Source of the DNA: an uncultured Thermoleophilia bacterium
Lineage (GTDB): Bacteria; Actinomycetota; Thermoleophilia; Miltoncostaeales; Miltoncostaeaceae
DNA: 56,809 bases
Direction of reading: 5' to 3'
Assembly: GCA_938017905.1 (NCBI GenBank)
Contig: CALIKX010000032.1
Coordinates: 1 to 56,809 of the forward strand
In this document: piece after piece, positions 8,583 through 17,524 of the stretch
Position numbering within the stretch: the stretch's first letter is position 1
How the letters are laid out: each line of letters begins with the position of its first letter
The notes under the pieces: model-generated
Told to the model about the DNA's origin: nothing
Databases searched by the model: none
What the model saw: the letters and a program-made list of their open reading frames with translations, nothing else
Made by a program: the position numbers and the translations under genes

Positions 8583-9167
8583 GTGACCGAGACGGGGCTC
8601 ATCATCGGGCAGGCCGTCTTCCTGCTGCTGCTGTACCTGTTCATCGCGTTCGTGGTGCGGGCGTCCACGCGCGCCCTGCGCTCATCGGAAATCGAGATGA
8701 CCCCGCCGCGGCAGGCCGACCCCGCCGCGGCTGCCCCGCAGGCGCAGCCCGCGCCGCCGACCGAGGTGGTGGGCGCCGCGGCCACCGCACCGCGCTGGGG
8801 CCTGCGCCGCGCGAAGCCCGAGCAGCCGCTGAGCGAGGCTGCACGGCCCGAGGTGGTGCACGCCGCTGCGGCCGCCGAGCCGCACCTGGTGGTGAGCCGT
8901 TCCAACACGCTTCCGGTGGGCACCACCTACGACGTCGCGGGCGGTGCCACCATCGGCCGGTCGCGCAGCAGCCGTATCCCCGTCACCGACCAGTTCATCT
9001 CCACCAGCCACGCCCGGGTATTCCGCAAAGGGCACTTCTGGTTCGTGGAGGACCTGGGGTCGCTGAACGGCACGTACGTCAATGGACGGCGCATCTCAGG
9101 CGAACAGCAACTGCACCTGCGCGATGAGATCCGCGTCGGCGAGACCGTGCTGAGGTGGGAGGAATGA
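8583..9167 (+). CDS. fhaB: FhaB/FipA-like membrane-anchored FHA protein
   Basis: 194 residues with one N-terminal transmembrane helix (about 6-28), a Pro/Ala-rich linker and a C-terminal FHA domain (about 105-193) carrying TIGRSRSSRIPV, STSHARV and SLNGTYVNG. In mycobacteria FhaB (FipA) is phosphorylated by PknA/B and links division proteins. GTG start at 8583 is preceded by a G-rich run; it lies 13 bp after fhaA, and its stop overlaps the next ATG by 4 bp. Confidence 0.92.
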   Translation: MTETGLIIGQAVFLLLLYLFIAFVVRASTRALRSSEIEMTPPRQADPAAAAPQAQPAPPTEVVGAAATAPRWGLRRAKPEQPLSEAARPEVVHAAAAAEPHLVVSRSNTLPVGTTYDVAGGATIGRSRSSRIPVTDQFISTSHARVFRKGHFWFVEDLGSLNGTYVNGRRISGEQQLHLRDEIRVGETVLRWEE

Positions 9168-9913
9168 GCGGCCGCCCCGATCTTGCGCTGATTGAGGTGG
9201 CCTCGGCGTCGCACGCCGGCCGGGTACGCGCCGACAACCAGGACCGCGAGTTGCTGTCGCCACCGCTGATCGCCGTGGCTGACGGCATGGGCGGCCATCA
9301 GGGCGGCGGAACGGCGGCCGCCATGGCGGTGGACGCGCTCCGCGACGTGGGGGCGTCCACCGAGCCCGCGGCCATGCTGCAGGCGCTGGAGGGCGCCAAC
9401 CGGGCCATCGCGCAGGCCGCCATGGACGACCCCGGGCTTACCGGCATGGGAACTACCGCGACTGCCGCGCTGCTGGAAGGCGGCATCCTGTACCTCGTGC
9501 ACGTCGGCGACTCACGCGGCTACCTGATCCGCGACGGACGGATCATCCAGGTGACGGATGATCACTCCGTGGTGGCCGAGATGGTGCGCCGCGGGGCGCT
9601 GGATGCGGACGCCGCCGAGAGCCACCCCGCCCGGCACGTCATCACCCGTGCGCTCGGCGTGGACGCCGACATCCAGATCGACGCCCTGCGCGTGGACCTG
9701 GAGCCGGGGGATGTGGTGCTGCTGTGCACGGACGGGCTCTCGGGCCCCGTGGATGATGAGGGCATCCTCGCGGTGGTGGAATCGGCGCCGTCACTGGAGC
9801 AGGCGGCGGCGGCGCTGGTGGAGCACGCGAATGCCGCCGGGGGTCCGGACAACGTGACGGTGGTGCTCGCACGGGTGGACGCCGTCACCCGGGAGGCGGC
9901 GGCCACGGGATGA
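9164..9913 (+). CDS. PP2C-family Ser/Thr phosphatase, soluble paralogue
   Basis: 249 residues, the bare PP2C catalytic domain: DNQDRE, VADGMGGHQGG, GDSRGYLI, LCTDGLSG and GGPDNVTVVLA give all metal-binding aspartates. There is no membrane helix. ATG 9164 overlaps the fhaB stop (ATGA) and is chosen over an in-frame upstream start. Immediately followed, again by ATGA, by a second PP2C gene. The usual actinobacterial cluster holds a single pstP; this soluble copy probably arose by tandem duplication and may act on cytoplasmic rather than membrane-near kinase substrates (inference). Confidence 0.93.
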   Translation: MSGRPDLALIEVASASHAGRVRADNQDRELLSPPLIAVADGMGGHQGGGTAAAMAVDALRDVGASTEPAAMLQALEGANRAIAQAAMDDPGLTGMGTTATAALLEGGILYLVHVGDSRGYLIRDGRIIQVTDDHSVVAEMVRRGALDADAAESHPARHVITRALGVDADIQIDALRVDLEPGDVVLLCTDGLSGPVDDEGILAVVESAPSLEQAAAALVEHANAAGGPDNVTVVLARVDAVTREAAATG

Positions 9914-11115
9914 CCGCCCGCCTCGCATGGGTCGAGATGGCGCGGGCCACCGACGTGGGGCGCGTGCGCGGCCATAACGAGGACCGGCACCTGGTGCGCC
10001 CGCCCGTCATCGCCGTGGCCGACGGAATGGGTGGCGCGCTGGCGGGCGAGGTGGCGGCGGGCATCGCCGTCACGTCGCTGGACGGGTTGCCCGCTAGCCC
10101 CCGCCCGGGCGACCTGCGGCGCGCCGTGGAGCGCGCGAACGCGGATATCCGGCGCTCAGCCTCGGGCAACGCCGGCCGGGCCGGAATGGGCACCACGGTC
10201 ACCGCCTGCATGCTGGGCGATGACGACCGGCTGTACGTGGTGCACGTGGGCGACTCCCGGGCATACCTAGTGCGCGACGGGCAGTTGCGGCGCCTGACCG
10301 ATGACCACAGCGTGGTGGCCGAACTGGTGCGCGGCGGGGCGCTGACCGAGGAGCAGGCCGACCGGCATCCCCAGCGCAACGTCATCACCCGCGCCCTCGG
10401 GGCGTCCGAGCAGGTGTCGGCCGATGCATTCCAGGTACCGGTACGCGCGGGCGACGTAGTGCTGCTGTGCACCGACGGGGTCTCGGCGGCGATCGGCGAC
10501 GCCGCCATCCGCGACGCGCTGGCCCGGGCCGACTCGCTGGACGACGCCGCTCTCGCACTGCTCGCGGCCGCCGATGCCGCAGGCGGCGAGGACAACGCCA
10601 CGGTGGTGCTCGGCCGCGTGGGCGCCGGCCCCCCTGCGGAGGTGCCGGAACCCGCGGAGTTCATCCCGCCCACCCCGCGCGTGGCCACGCTGCCACGGCC
10701 CATGGTGGAGCCGGGAGCGCGCACGGCCCGGGCCCCCGAGCCCGGGCGCGTGCTCGAGCGGGTGCCCACCGGGCGCTCGCGTCTGCTGCTCATCGGTGCC
10801 GCGGTGCTGCTGCTCATCGGCCTGGTGATCGGCGGCACCACCTGGGCGGCGTCACGGTCGCACGTGGTGCAGGCCGACGACACGGGCCAGGTGCGGCTGT
10901 ACGCAGGGCTGCCCTACTCGCCGCTCGGCATCTCGCTGATGGATGACGGCCGGCCGCTGGGCGTGCCCGCCCGCGTAGTGCGCACCGAGGATGCCTCCGC
11001 GCTCGACCAGGGCATCCTGGGCGAGGGCGAGGCCGTGGCGCTCGCAACGCGGCTCATCTGGCGCTACGGGATGCCGCAGCAGTGGAAGGTGCCGCGCACC
11101 GGGGGCACGGGATGA
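9910..11115 (+). CDS. pstP: PstP-like membrane PP2C phosphatase
   Basis: 401 residues. Catalytic PP2C domain about 1-237 with HNEDRH, VADGMGGALAG, GDSRAYLV, LCTDGVS and GGEDNATVVL; a Pro/Arg linker; one transmembrane helix about 292-316 (LLLIGAAVLLLIGLVIGG); and an extracytoplasmic tail of about 85 residues. This is the classical PstP layout, the phosphatase that reverses PknA/PknB phosphorylation. The length is shorter than mycobacterial PstP because the outer domain is small. Overlaps by 4 bp both with the preceding PP2C gene and with rodA. Confidence 0.93.
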   Translation: MTARLAWVEMARATDVGRVRGHNEDRHLVRPPVIAVADGMGGALAGEVAAGIAVTSLDGLPASPRPGDLRRAVERANADIRRSASGNAGRAGMGTTVTACMLGDDDRLYVVHVGDSRAYLVRDGQLRRLTDDHSVVAELVRGGALTEEQADRHPQRNVITRALGASEQVSADAFQVPVRAGDVVLLCTDGVSAAIGDAAIRDALARADSLDDAALALLAAADAAGGEDNATVVLGRVGAGPPAEVPEPAEFIPPTPRVATLPRPMVEPGARTARAPEPGRVLERVPTGRSRLLLIGAAVLLLIGLVIGGTTWAASRSHVVQADDTGQVRLYAGLPYSPLGISLMDDGRPLGVPARVVRTEDASALDQGILGEGEAVALATRLIWRYGMPQQWKVPRTGGTG

Positions 11116-12425
11116 GCCTGCGCACGCGGGAGCTGGGATTCCTCGTGCCGGCGCTGCTGCTGGGCATGCTGGGCCTCGCGGCCGGGGCATCGGCGCGCGC
11201 CGATGAGCTGCAGGCCGGGCCCTGGCAGACCGCCCTGGGGGTGGCCATGGTGTTCGTGGTCATGCACGCGGTGCTGCGCATGAGGGCGCCGCTCAGCGAT
11301 CCGTACCTGGTGCCGATCATGGCGGCGCTCACGGGCATCGGCCTGGCCATGCTCTACCGGATCGACCCGGGCCTCGCGGGCGACCAGGCCATCTGGGTGA
11401 CCCTGGGCGGCATCGTCTTCTGCGCGGTCATCGTGTTCATGCCCGATCACCGCGTGCTCGAGCGCTACCGGTACATCATCGGCCTCACCGCCGTGCTGCT
11501 GCTGGTGTTCACCATGGCCTTCGGCACCGAGGTGAACGGTTCGCGGCTGTGGATCGAGATCGGCGGGGGCCAGCGCGTGCAGCTGGGCGAGCTGGCCAAG
11601 GTGCTCATGGTGATCTTCCTCGCGGGGTACCTGCGCGAGAAGCGCGAGGTGCTGGCCATCCCCACCCAGCGCCGCCTGGGGATGAACCTGCCGGCGCCGC
11701 GCCACCTCGCGCCCATCCTCGTGTTCTGGGGCGCAGCCCTGGCCGCCGTGGTGGTGCTGAACGACTTCGGCACCGCCCTGCTGTTCTTCGGCGTGTTCCT
11801 CGCGATGCTGTACCTGGCCACCGGACGCGCGCTCTACGTAGGGCTGGGCATCACGCTGTTCGCGGCCGGGTCGTTGTTCATCTGGGCCGCCGTGCCGCGG
11901 ATCGGCGCGCGCGTGGACTCCTGGCTCCACCCGTTCACCGATCCGCAAGGCGGCGGCTACCAGATGGTGCAATCGCTGTATGCGCTGGCGGACGGCGGCG
12001 TGGTGGGCCCCGGGTTCGGGCGCGCACTGCTGGTGACCGAGGGCGGCACCCCCCGCATCCCCGCGCTGGAGACCGACTTCATCTTCAGCGCGGTCTCCAA
12101 CGACCTCGGATACGTCGGTGCGATCGGCGTCATGCTTCTCTATGTGCTGCTCATGGCGCGGGGCTTCGCCATCGCGACGGCCGCGCGTGACGGGTTCTCC
12201 AAGCTGCTCGCGGGCGGCCTCACCGCGGTGGTGGGCCTGCAGGCGTTCATCATCATCGGCGGCGTGGTCCGCCTCGTGCCCCTCACGGGCGTGACCCTTC
12301 CCTTCATGTCCTACGGCGGTTCGAGCGTGGTCGTCAACTTCGGCATCGCGGCGCTTCTCCTGGTGATCAGCAACCGATCGCGCCAGGGCCTCGTGGAGGC
12401 CGTGCGGGGGGTGCCGGCCACGTGA
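11112..12425 (+). CDS. rodA: RodA/FtsW-family SEDS peptidoglycan polymerase
   Basis: 437-residue multi-pass membrane glycosyltransferase that polymerises lipid II with its partner class B PBP, encoded next. About ten membrane helices; the SEDS signatures NGSRLWIEIGG, DFGTALLFFG, ALETDFIFSA and LPFMSYGGSS are readable. ATG 11112 overlaps the pstP stop; the upstream in-frame start at 11082 lies inside pstP and is rejected. In actinobacteria this position is RodA, used for growth rather than septation. Confidence 0.94.
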   Translation: MSLRTRELGFLVPALLLGMLGLAAGASARADELQAGPWQTALGVAMVFVVMHAVLRMRAPLSDPYLVPIMAALTGIGLAMLYRIDPGLAGDQAIWVTLGGIVFCAVIVFMPDHRVLERYRYIIGLTAVLLLVFTMAFGTEVNGSRLWIEIGGGQRVQLGELAKVLMVIFLAGYLREKREVLAIPTQRRLGMNLPAPRHLAPILVFWGAALAAVVVLNDFGTALLFFGVFLAMLYLATGRALYVGLGITLFAAGSLFIWAAVPRIGARVDSWLHPFTDPQGGGYQMVQSLYALADGGVVGPGFGRALLVTEGGTPRIPALETDFIFSAVSNDLGYVGAIGVMLLYVLLMARGFAIATAARDGFSKLLAGGLTAVVGLQAFIIIGGVVRLVPLTGVTLPFMSYGGSSVVVNFGIAALLLVISNRSRQGLVEAVRGVPAT

Positions 12426-13876
12426 ACCGGTCCATCCGCGCGCTGTACCTCACCCTTGCCGCCGGGTTCGCCGTGCTGGTGCTGATGCTCGGCTACTGGC
12501 AGGTGATCGCCGCCGGTGAACTGGATGAGCGCGCTGACAACCCCTACACGCTCGAGAAGCAGAGGCTGGTGGACCGGGGACGCATCATCTCGGCCGACAA
12601 GGTGATCCTCGCCGAGAGCGTCGTCTACCGCGAGAAGGGCCAGAAGTACTACCGGCGCTACTACCCGCAGGGCGCGCTCGCCGCGCAGGTCGTGGGCTAT
12701 GCGACGGCACGCGAGGGGTCCACGGGCCTCGAACAGCAGTACAACCGGTACCTGGCGGGCTCGTACGGAACCGGGGCCATCCTCGACCGCCTCCGCGACG
12801 AGACCAAGGACGGCGCGGACATCCGCCTCACCCTCGATACGCGGGTGCAGAAGACGGCCGAGGCGCTGATCTCCGGGCGTAAGGGCGCGGTCGTGGCGAT
12901 CGAGCCCAAGACCGGCAAGGTGCTCGCGGTGGCATCATCCCCGGGGTTCGACCTGAATCAGGTCGCCAGTGACTTCGCGTCGATCCGGAAGGAGAGCGGG
13001 GCTCCGCTCCTGAACAGGGCGACCGGCGGCCTCTACCCGCCGGGTTCCACGTTCAAGGTCGTCACGGCCACCGCGGCTCTCGGCAGCGGAAAGTGGTCGC
13101 CCTCGTCCACCTTCGATGACAAGGGCGTGTACGTGGTGGACGGCAAGCCCATCTACAACTCCGGAAAGGCCAAGTACGGCCTGCACAACCTGACCGACGC
13201 ACTGACATTCTCGATCAACACCACCTTCGCGCAGATCGGCGACCGCCTCGGCGGGCGCACGATGGGCCGCGAGATGACCCGGTTCGGATTCGCCCGCCCG
13301 GTGGAGATTGACCTGCCCGCAGGTGAAGTCGCCGTGTCGGGCAGGTACCGTGACGGGAAGCTCCTCCCCAACGAGCAGCGCGATTCGGACTCGGCGCGTA
13401 TCGCGATCGGACAGGAGAACCTCCAGGTGACGCCACTCCAGATGGCCATGGTCGCGGGCGCGATCGCCAATGGCGGCCGCATGATGCGGCCGTACCTCGT
13501 GCGCCGGGTCATCACCCGCGATGGCGTGGTGGTGAAGCAGCAGCGCCCGCAGGAGGTGGGCTCGGTATCCAGTGCCTATATCGCATCCGAGGTAGGGCGC
13601 ATGATGGGCAGCGTGGTCTCCGAGGGAACGGGTGCGGAAGCAGGCCTCGCGGGCCTGTCGGTGGCGGGCAAGACGGGTACCGCCGAAACCGGCGACCCCG
13701 AGCGCAACCAGGCCTGGTTCATCGGATACGCCCCGGCGGATAACCCCAAGGTGGCCGTGGCCGTGGTGATCGAGGACACCTCGGGCACCGGTGGCACCGA
13801 GGCCGCTCCCGTGGCCGGCGAGGTCATGCGCACGGCGCTGTCCATCGGCCCCGTGCAGGGGGAGCCGAGCGCATGA
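12422..13876 (+). CDS. pbpA: Class B penicillin-binding protein, PbpA-like transpeptidase
   Basis: 484 residues: N-terminal membrane anchor (about 8-30), a short dimerisation domain, and the penicillin-binding transpeptidase domain with catalytic serine in STFK (Ser209), SIN (SINTTF) and KTGT (AGKTGTAE). It cross-links the glycan strands made by the adjacent RodA. GTG start overlaps the rodA stop as GTGA, so the SEDS polymerase and its PBP are translationally coupled. The size matches actinobacterial PbpA rather than the longer FtsI. Confidence 0.95.
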   Translation: MNRSIRALYLTLAAGFAVLVLMLGYWQVIAAGELDERADNPYTLEKQRLVDRGRIISADKVILAESVVYREKGQKYYRRYYPQGALAAQVVGYATAREGSTGLEQQYNRYLAGSYGTGAILDRLRDETKDGADIRLTLDTRVQKTAEALISGRKGAVVAIEPKTGKVLAVASSPGFDLNQVASDFASIRKESGAPLLNRATGGLYPPGSTFKVVTATAALGSGKWSPSSTFDDKGVYVVDGKPIYNSGKAKYGLHNLTDALTFSINTTFAQIGDRLGGRTMGREMTRFGFARPVEIDLPAGEVAVSGRYRDGKLLPNEQRDSDSARIAIGQENLQVTPLQMAMVAGAIANGGRMMRPYLVRRVITRDGVVVKQQRPQEVGSVSSAYIASEVGRMMGSVVSEGTGAEAGLAGLSVAGKTGTAETGDPERNQAWFIGYAPADNPKVAVAVVIEDTSGTGGTEAAPVAGEVMRTALSIGPVQGEPSA

Positions 13877-15861
13877 CCATCGGACCCGGCACGGAACTCG
13901 GCGAGCGCTACGAGCTTGGCCACCAGATCGGCACCGGCGGCATGGCCACGGTGTACGTGGCCTACGACACGGTGCTGGACCGCGAGGTCGCGGTGAAGGT
14001 GCTGGCCGAGCGGTTCGCCGCCGACCAGGCGTTCGTCGAGCGCTTCCGGCGCGAGGCGTCCGCGGCCGCGGGCCTGAACCACCCGAACATCGTTGCGGTG
14101 TACGACCGCGGCGAGGCCGAGGGCACGTACTACATCGTGATGGAGTACCTGAAGGGCCCCGACCTCAAGAAGGTCATCCGCGACCAGGGGCCGCTGGACC
14201 CCGCCGTGGCCGTGGACAACGCCCTGCAGATCCTGTCCGCGCTCACGGCCGCGCACGCCGCGGGCATCATCCACCGCGACATCAAGCCGCAGAACGTGAT
14301 GGTGAGCGGCGACGGGCGGCTGCGCGTGGCCGACTTCGGCATCGCCCGCGCCGACGCCGACCAGCAGATGACCGAAGCGGGGTCGGTGATCGGCACGGCG
14401 CAGTACCTGTCGCCCGAGCAGGCGCAGGGCGAGGAGACCACCGCCGCCAGCGACACCTACGCCGTGGGCATCGTGCTGTACGAGATGCTCACCGGACGCC
14501 TGCCGTTCGATGGCGACCGCCCCGTGACGGTGGCGATGAAGCAGATCAACGAGCCCCCCGTGCCACCGCGCGTGTTCGCGCAGGAGATCCCGCCCGAACT
14601 CGATGCGGTGGTGATGAAGGCGCTGTCCAAGCGACCGGAGGACCGCTACCAGAGCGCCGAGGACTTCACCGCGGCACTGCTGGAGGTGCGGTCGGCCATG
14701 TCGGGCGGCCAGCAGTCCACCCTCATCCTCACGGCCCCGGCAGCCACGGCAGCCGGCGGCGCAGCGGCGACCATGGAGACCCAGGTAGTGGGCAACGGAT
14801 CAGGAAACGGGCGGAAGTCCGGCGGCGCAGGCGGTCGCAAGAAGAAGAAGGGGCGCCCGGCGATCTGGGGCATCGTCGCGGTACTTATCGCGGCGCTCGC
14901 GGTGTCGCTGGCCCTTGCCCTGACCCGCGGCGGGTCCGACATGGTGATGGTGCCCGACGTCGCCGGCTTCGAGGCCGCGGCGGCCACCCGTGCCATCAGC
15001 GACGCCGGGCTCACGCCCACCGAGCGCACGCAGGCGAGCGACGACGTCCAGCCCGGCGTGGTGATCGGCACCGAGCCCGAGGCCGGTACCGAGGTGGCCG
15101 CGCAGTCCACCGTGACGATCCTGGTGTCGTCCGGGCCCGCCGAGGTGACCGTGCCGGGCGTGGTCGGCAAGGCGGTCGAGGACGCCCAGGCAACGCTCGA
15201 GAAGGCCGGCTTCACCGTCACCACCGAAGAGGTGGACAGTGACAAGGAAATCGGCACCGTCGTGCGCCAGGCGCCGCAGGCCGGATCCATGGCGGGCTCC
15301 GGCGACACCATCACGCTGTACGTGAGCAAGGGCATCACCAAGGTGACCGTTCCGGACGTGACCGGCAGCGACGTGTCGGCGGCGCGGTCGGAGATCACCG
15401 GCGCGGGCCTGAAGGTGGGCAGCGTGTCGGAGGACGACGGTTCGTCCGGCCAGTCGGCGGGAACCGTGGTGGCGCAGGATCCGGACGGCGGCGCGTCGGT
15501 GGCCAAGGGCACCTCGGTGAACCTGGTGATCGCCGCCGAGAGCGGGGCGAGCGTGCCGGACGTCACGGGCAGCGACCAGTCCACGGCGCGGTCGAAGCTG
15601 GAGAGCCTGGGCTTCAACGTCACCTCATCAGGGGCCGAGAGCACGCAGCCCGAGGGCACCGTGATCGACCAGGAGCCGTCCGCCGGGTCGAGCATTCCCG
15701 CCGGATCCACCGTGACCATCATCGTGGCGTATCCGCCCACATCGGGCGGCGCGTCGTCGGGCGGATCGGGCGGCGGGTCGCAGGCGCCGGCGCCGTCGGG
15801 CGGATCCAGCGGATCGGGTGGATCGAGTGGCGGCTCGCAGGCGCCGGCGCCGACTCCTTGA
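13873..15861 (+). CDS. pknB: PASTA-domain Ser/Thr kinase PknB
   Basis: 662 residues. Kinase domain about 10-275: IGTGGMATV, AVKVL, HRDIKPQNVM, DFGIAR, SPEQ. Basic linker, one membrane helix (about 333-355), then four PASTA repeats of about 66 residues (each opening VPDV/VPGV), which sense muropeptides or lipid II, and a flexible Gly/Ser/Pro/Ala tail of about 45 residues. It regulates the cell-wall machinery of the same operon. Overlaps the pbpA stop by ATGA and the ddl TTG start by TTGA. Confidence 0.96.
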   Translation: MTIGPGTELGERYELGHQIGTGGMATVYVAYDTVLDREVAVKVLAERFAADQAFVERFRREASAAAGLNHPNIVAVYDRGEAEGTYYIVMEYLKGPDLKKVIRDQGPLDPAVAVDNALQILSALTAAHAAGIIHRDIKPQNVMVSGDGRLRVADFGIARADADQQMTEAGSVIGTAQYLSPEQAQGEETTAASDTYAVGIVLYEMLTGRLPFDGDRPVTVAMKQINEPPVPPRVFAQEIPPELDAVVMKALSKRPEDRYQSAEDFTAALLEVRSAMSGGQQSTLILTAPAATAAGGAAATMETQVVGNGSGNGRKSGGAGGRKKKKGRPAIWGIVAVLIAALAVSLALALTRGGSDMVMVPDVAGFEAAAATRAISDAGLTPTERTQASDDVQPGVVIGTEPEAGTEVAAQSTVTILVSSGPAEVTVPGVVGKAVEDAQATLEKAGFTVTTEEVDSDKEIGTVVRQAPQAGSMAGSGDTITLYVSKGITKVTVPDVTGSDVSAARSEITGAGLKVGSVSEDDGSSGQSAGTVVAQDPDGGASVAKGTSVNLVIAAESGASVPDVTGSDQSTARSKLESLGFNVTSSGAESTQPEGTVIDQEPSAGSSIPAGSTVTIIVAYPPTSGGASSGGSGGGSQAPAPSGGSSGSGGSSGGSQAPAPTP

Positions 15862-16886
15862 GCGGGATCGCCGTCCTCGGGGGCGGGCGTAGCAGCGAGC
15901 ACGAGGTATCCCTCGAGTCGGCATCGTCCGTCGCGGCGGCGATCGACCGCGCGCGCCATGAGGTGATCGAGGTCACCATCGGCCGCGAGGGTGCGTGGGA
16001 GGCAGGCGGCCACGCGGTGGCGCTCGTACCCGGTGCGGGCGACCAGGCATGGCTGCTACCGGTGGGCGAGGGCGGCGCGGCACGGGCGATCGACCTGGTC
16101 TTCCCCGTGCTGCACGGCCCATGGGGTGAGGACGGCACCATTCAGGGCCTGTGCGAGACGGCAGGCGTGCCCTACGTGGGCGCCGGCGTCGCGGCCAGCG
16201 CGGTGGGCATGGACAAGGCCCTGTTCCACGTGGTCGCGACGGCCGCCGGCATCCCGCGAGTGGAGACCCTCATTGTGTCCCACTCCGAGTGGCAGGACGA
16301 CCCCTCCGGCGTGCGCGACCGGGTGGCCGGCGTGGTGGGGTACCCGGCGTTCGCCAAGCCGGCGCGGCTCGGGTCGAGCTACGGCATCAGCCCCGTGCCG
16401 GATGAGGATGCGCTCACGCCCGCGCTGCAGCTCGCCTTCGCGCACGACGACAAGGCGCTGGTGGAGCGCCGGGCGATGGGCCGCGAGGTGGAGGTGGGCC
16501 TGCTGGGGGACGCGGACCCCCATGCATCCCCACTGGGGGAGATCCTCCACGACAGCGACTGGTACGACCACGATGCCAAGTACCGGCCGGGCGGCATGCG
16601 CCTGGAGGTGCCCGCGGATGTCCCCGCGCACGTACAGGAACACGCCCGCGACCTGGCCGTGCGCGCATGGAAGGCCATCGACTGCTCCGGCCTCGCGCGC
16701 GTGGACTTCTTCCTGGAGGGCGAGGACCTCTACATCTCGGAGATCAACACCATCCCGGGCTTCACCTCCACCAGCGTGTGGGGGCGCCTGATGGCCGCGG
16801 ATGGGTTCGACTACCCCGAACTCATCCAGCGCCTGATCGACCTGGCGTTCGCGCGGCATGAGGCGCGCCGGGCCTACCGGGGATGA
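15858..16886 (+). CDS. ddl: D-alanine-D-alanine ligase
   Basis: 342-residue ATP-grasp enzyme making the D-Ala-D-Ala dipeptide of peptidoglycan precursors. Readable signatures: LGGGRSSEHEVSL at the N-terminus, HGPWGEDGTIQG, KPARLGSSYGI, EVEVGLLG and the C-terminal metal site EINTIPGFTSTSVW. Normal length. TTG start at 15858 overlaps the pknB stop (TTGA). Finding ddl in the pknB operon links precursor supply with the kinase-controlled polymerase and transpeptidase. Confidence 0.95.
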   Translation: MSGIAVLGGGRSSEHEVSLESASSVAAAIDRARHEVIEVTIGREGAWEAGGHAVALVPGAGDQAWLLPVGEGGAARAIDLVFPVLHGPWGEDGTIQGLCETAGVPYVGAGVAASAVGMDKALFHVVATAAGIPRVETLIVSHSEWQDDPSGVRDRVAGVVGYPAFAKPARLGSSYGISPVPDEDALTPALQLAFAHDDKALVERRAMGREVEVGLLGDADPHASPLGEILHDSDWYDHDAKYRPGGMRLEVPADVPAHVQEHARDLAVRAWKAIDCSGLARVDFFLEGEDLYISEINTIPGFTSTSVWGRLMAADGFDYPELIQRLIDLAFARHEARRAYRG

Positions 16887-17521
16887 ACATCGGGGTGATC
16901 GCCGACACGCACGTCGGCGAGTTCCTGGACCAGCTGCCCGACGCCGCCCTGGACGCCCTCGCGGGCAGCGACCTGATCCTGCACGCAGGCGACCTGTCGG
17001 ACGGGTCGGTCATCCCGGCGCTCGAGCGCATCGCGCCGGTGGTGGCCGTTCATGGCGACCACGACCTGCCCTCCGCCCCGGATCTTCCGCGGCGCGCCGT
17101 GGTGCAGGCAGGGGGGCTGCGCATCGGCGTGGTGCATGGCCGGCGTACCGCGGCGGACATCGCCGTGATCACGGCGCACTGGGCCGCCCGCCGCCGGTTG
17201 CGGTTCGACATGGGACGCGCCCGGTCAATGGCGCGGGCGTTCCGTGGCCACGACGTGGATGTGGTGGTGTTCGGCCACTGGCACGAGGCCGTGATCACCC
17301 ATGCCGGGGGCGTGCTGGTGTTCTCGCCGGGCGCCGTGTGCCCGTGGGGCAGCCTGCAGGACGGGCGCCCGCCGCGGCCGGGGGCCACGGGCGTGGCCGA
17401 CCGCGTGGTGCGCCGCTACCGGCAGCAGCTGGGCGACGCCGCCATGCGGGCCTCAGTGGGCCGCCTGGTGACCGGCCCCCACGGCGTGCACGCCGAGGTC
17501 ATCCCCCTGGACGACGCCTAG
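16883..17521 (+). CDS. YfcE/MJ0936-type metallophosphoesterase
   Basis: 212 residues of the calcineurin-like phosphoesterase fold. Metal ligands are seen in IADTH, HAGDLSD, HGDHD (GNHD in most members, here Asp replaces Asn), VVHGRR and FGHWHEAV, followed by SPGA. Members hydrolyse phosphodiesters with two metals; the natural substrate here is unknown. The Asn-to-Asp change affects a residue that usually contacts metal and phosphate. ATGA overlap with ddl makes it the last gene of the cell-wall operon; it converges on the Xer genes. Confidence 0.85.
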   Translation: MNIGVIADTHVGEFLDQLPDAALDALAGSDLILHAGDLSDGSVIPALERIAPVVAVHGDHDLPSAPDLPRRAVVQAGGLRIGVVHGRRTAADIAVITAHWAARRRLRFDMGRARSMARAFRGHDVDVVVFGHWHEAVITHAGGVLVFSPGAVCPWGSLQDGRPPRPGATGVADRVVRRYRQQLGDAAMRASVGRLVTGPHGVHAEVIPLDDA

Positions 17522-17524
17522 GGG

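Noticed and set aside
6095-8926. 943-residue antisense frame
   Set aside because: Composition is His/Gly/Arg-rich with no domain motifs; it is the mirror of the kinase and FhaA genes and results from high GC.
13791-15242. 483-residue frame overlapping pknB
   Set aside because: Same strand, shifted frame; pknB itself has complete kinase and PASTA motifs.
15750-15858. Direct repeats at the end of pknB
   Set aside because: Two copies of a CAGGCGCCGGCGCC-like tract encode the Gly/Ser/Pro tail; no sign of a mobile or regulatory element.
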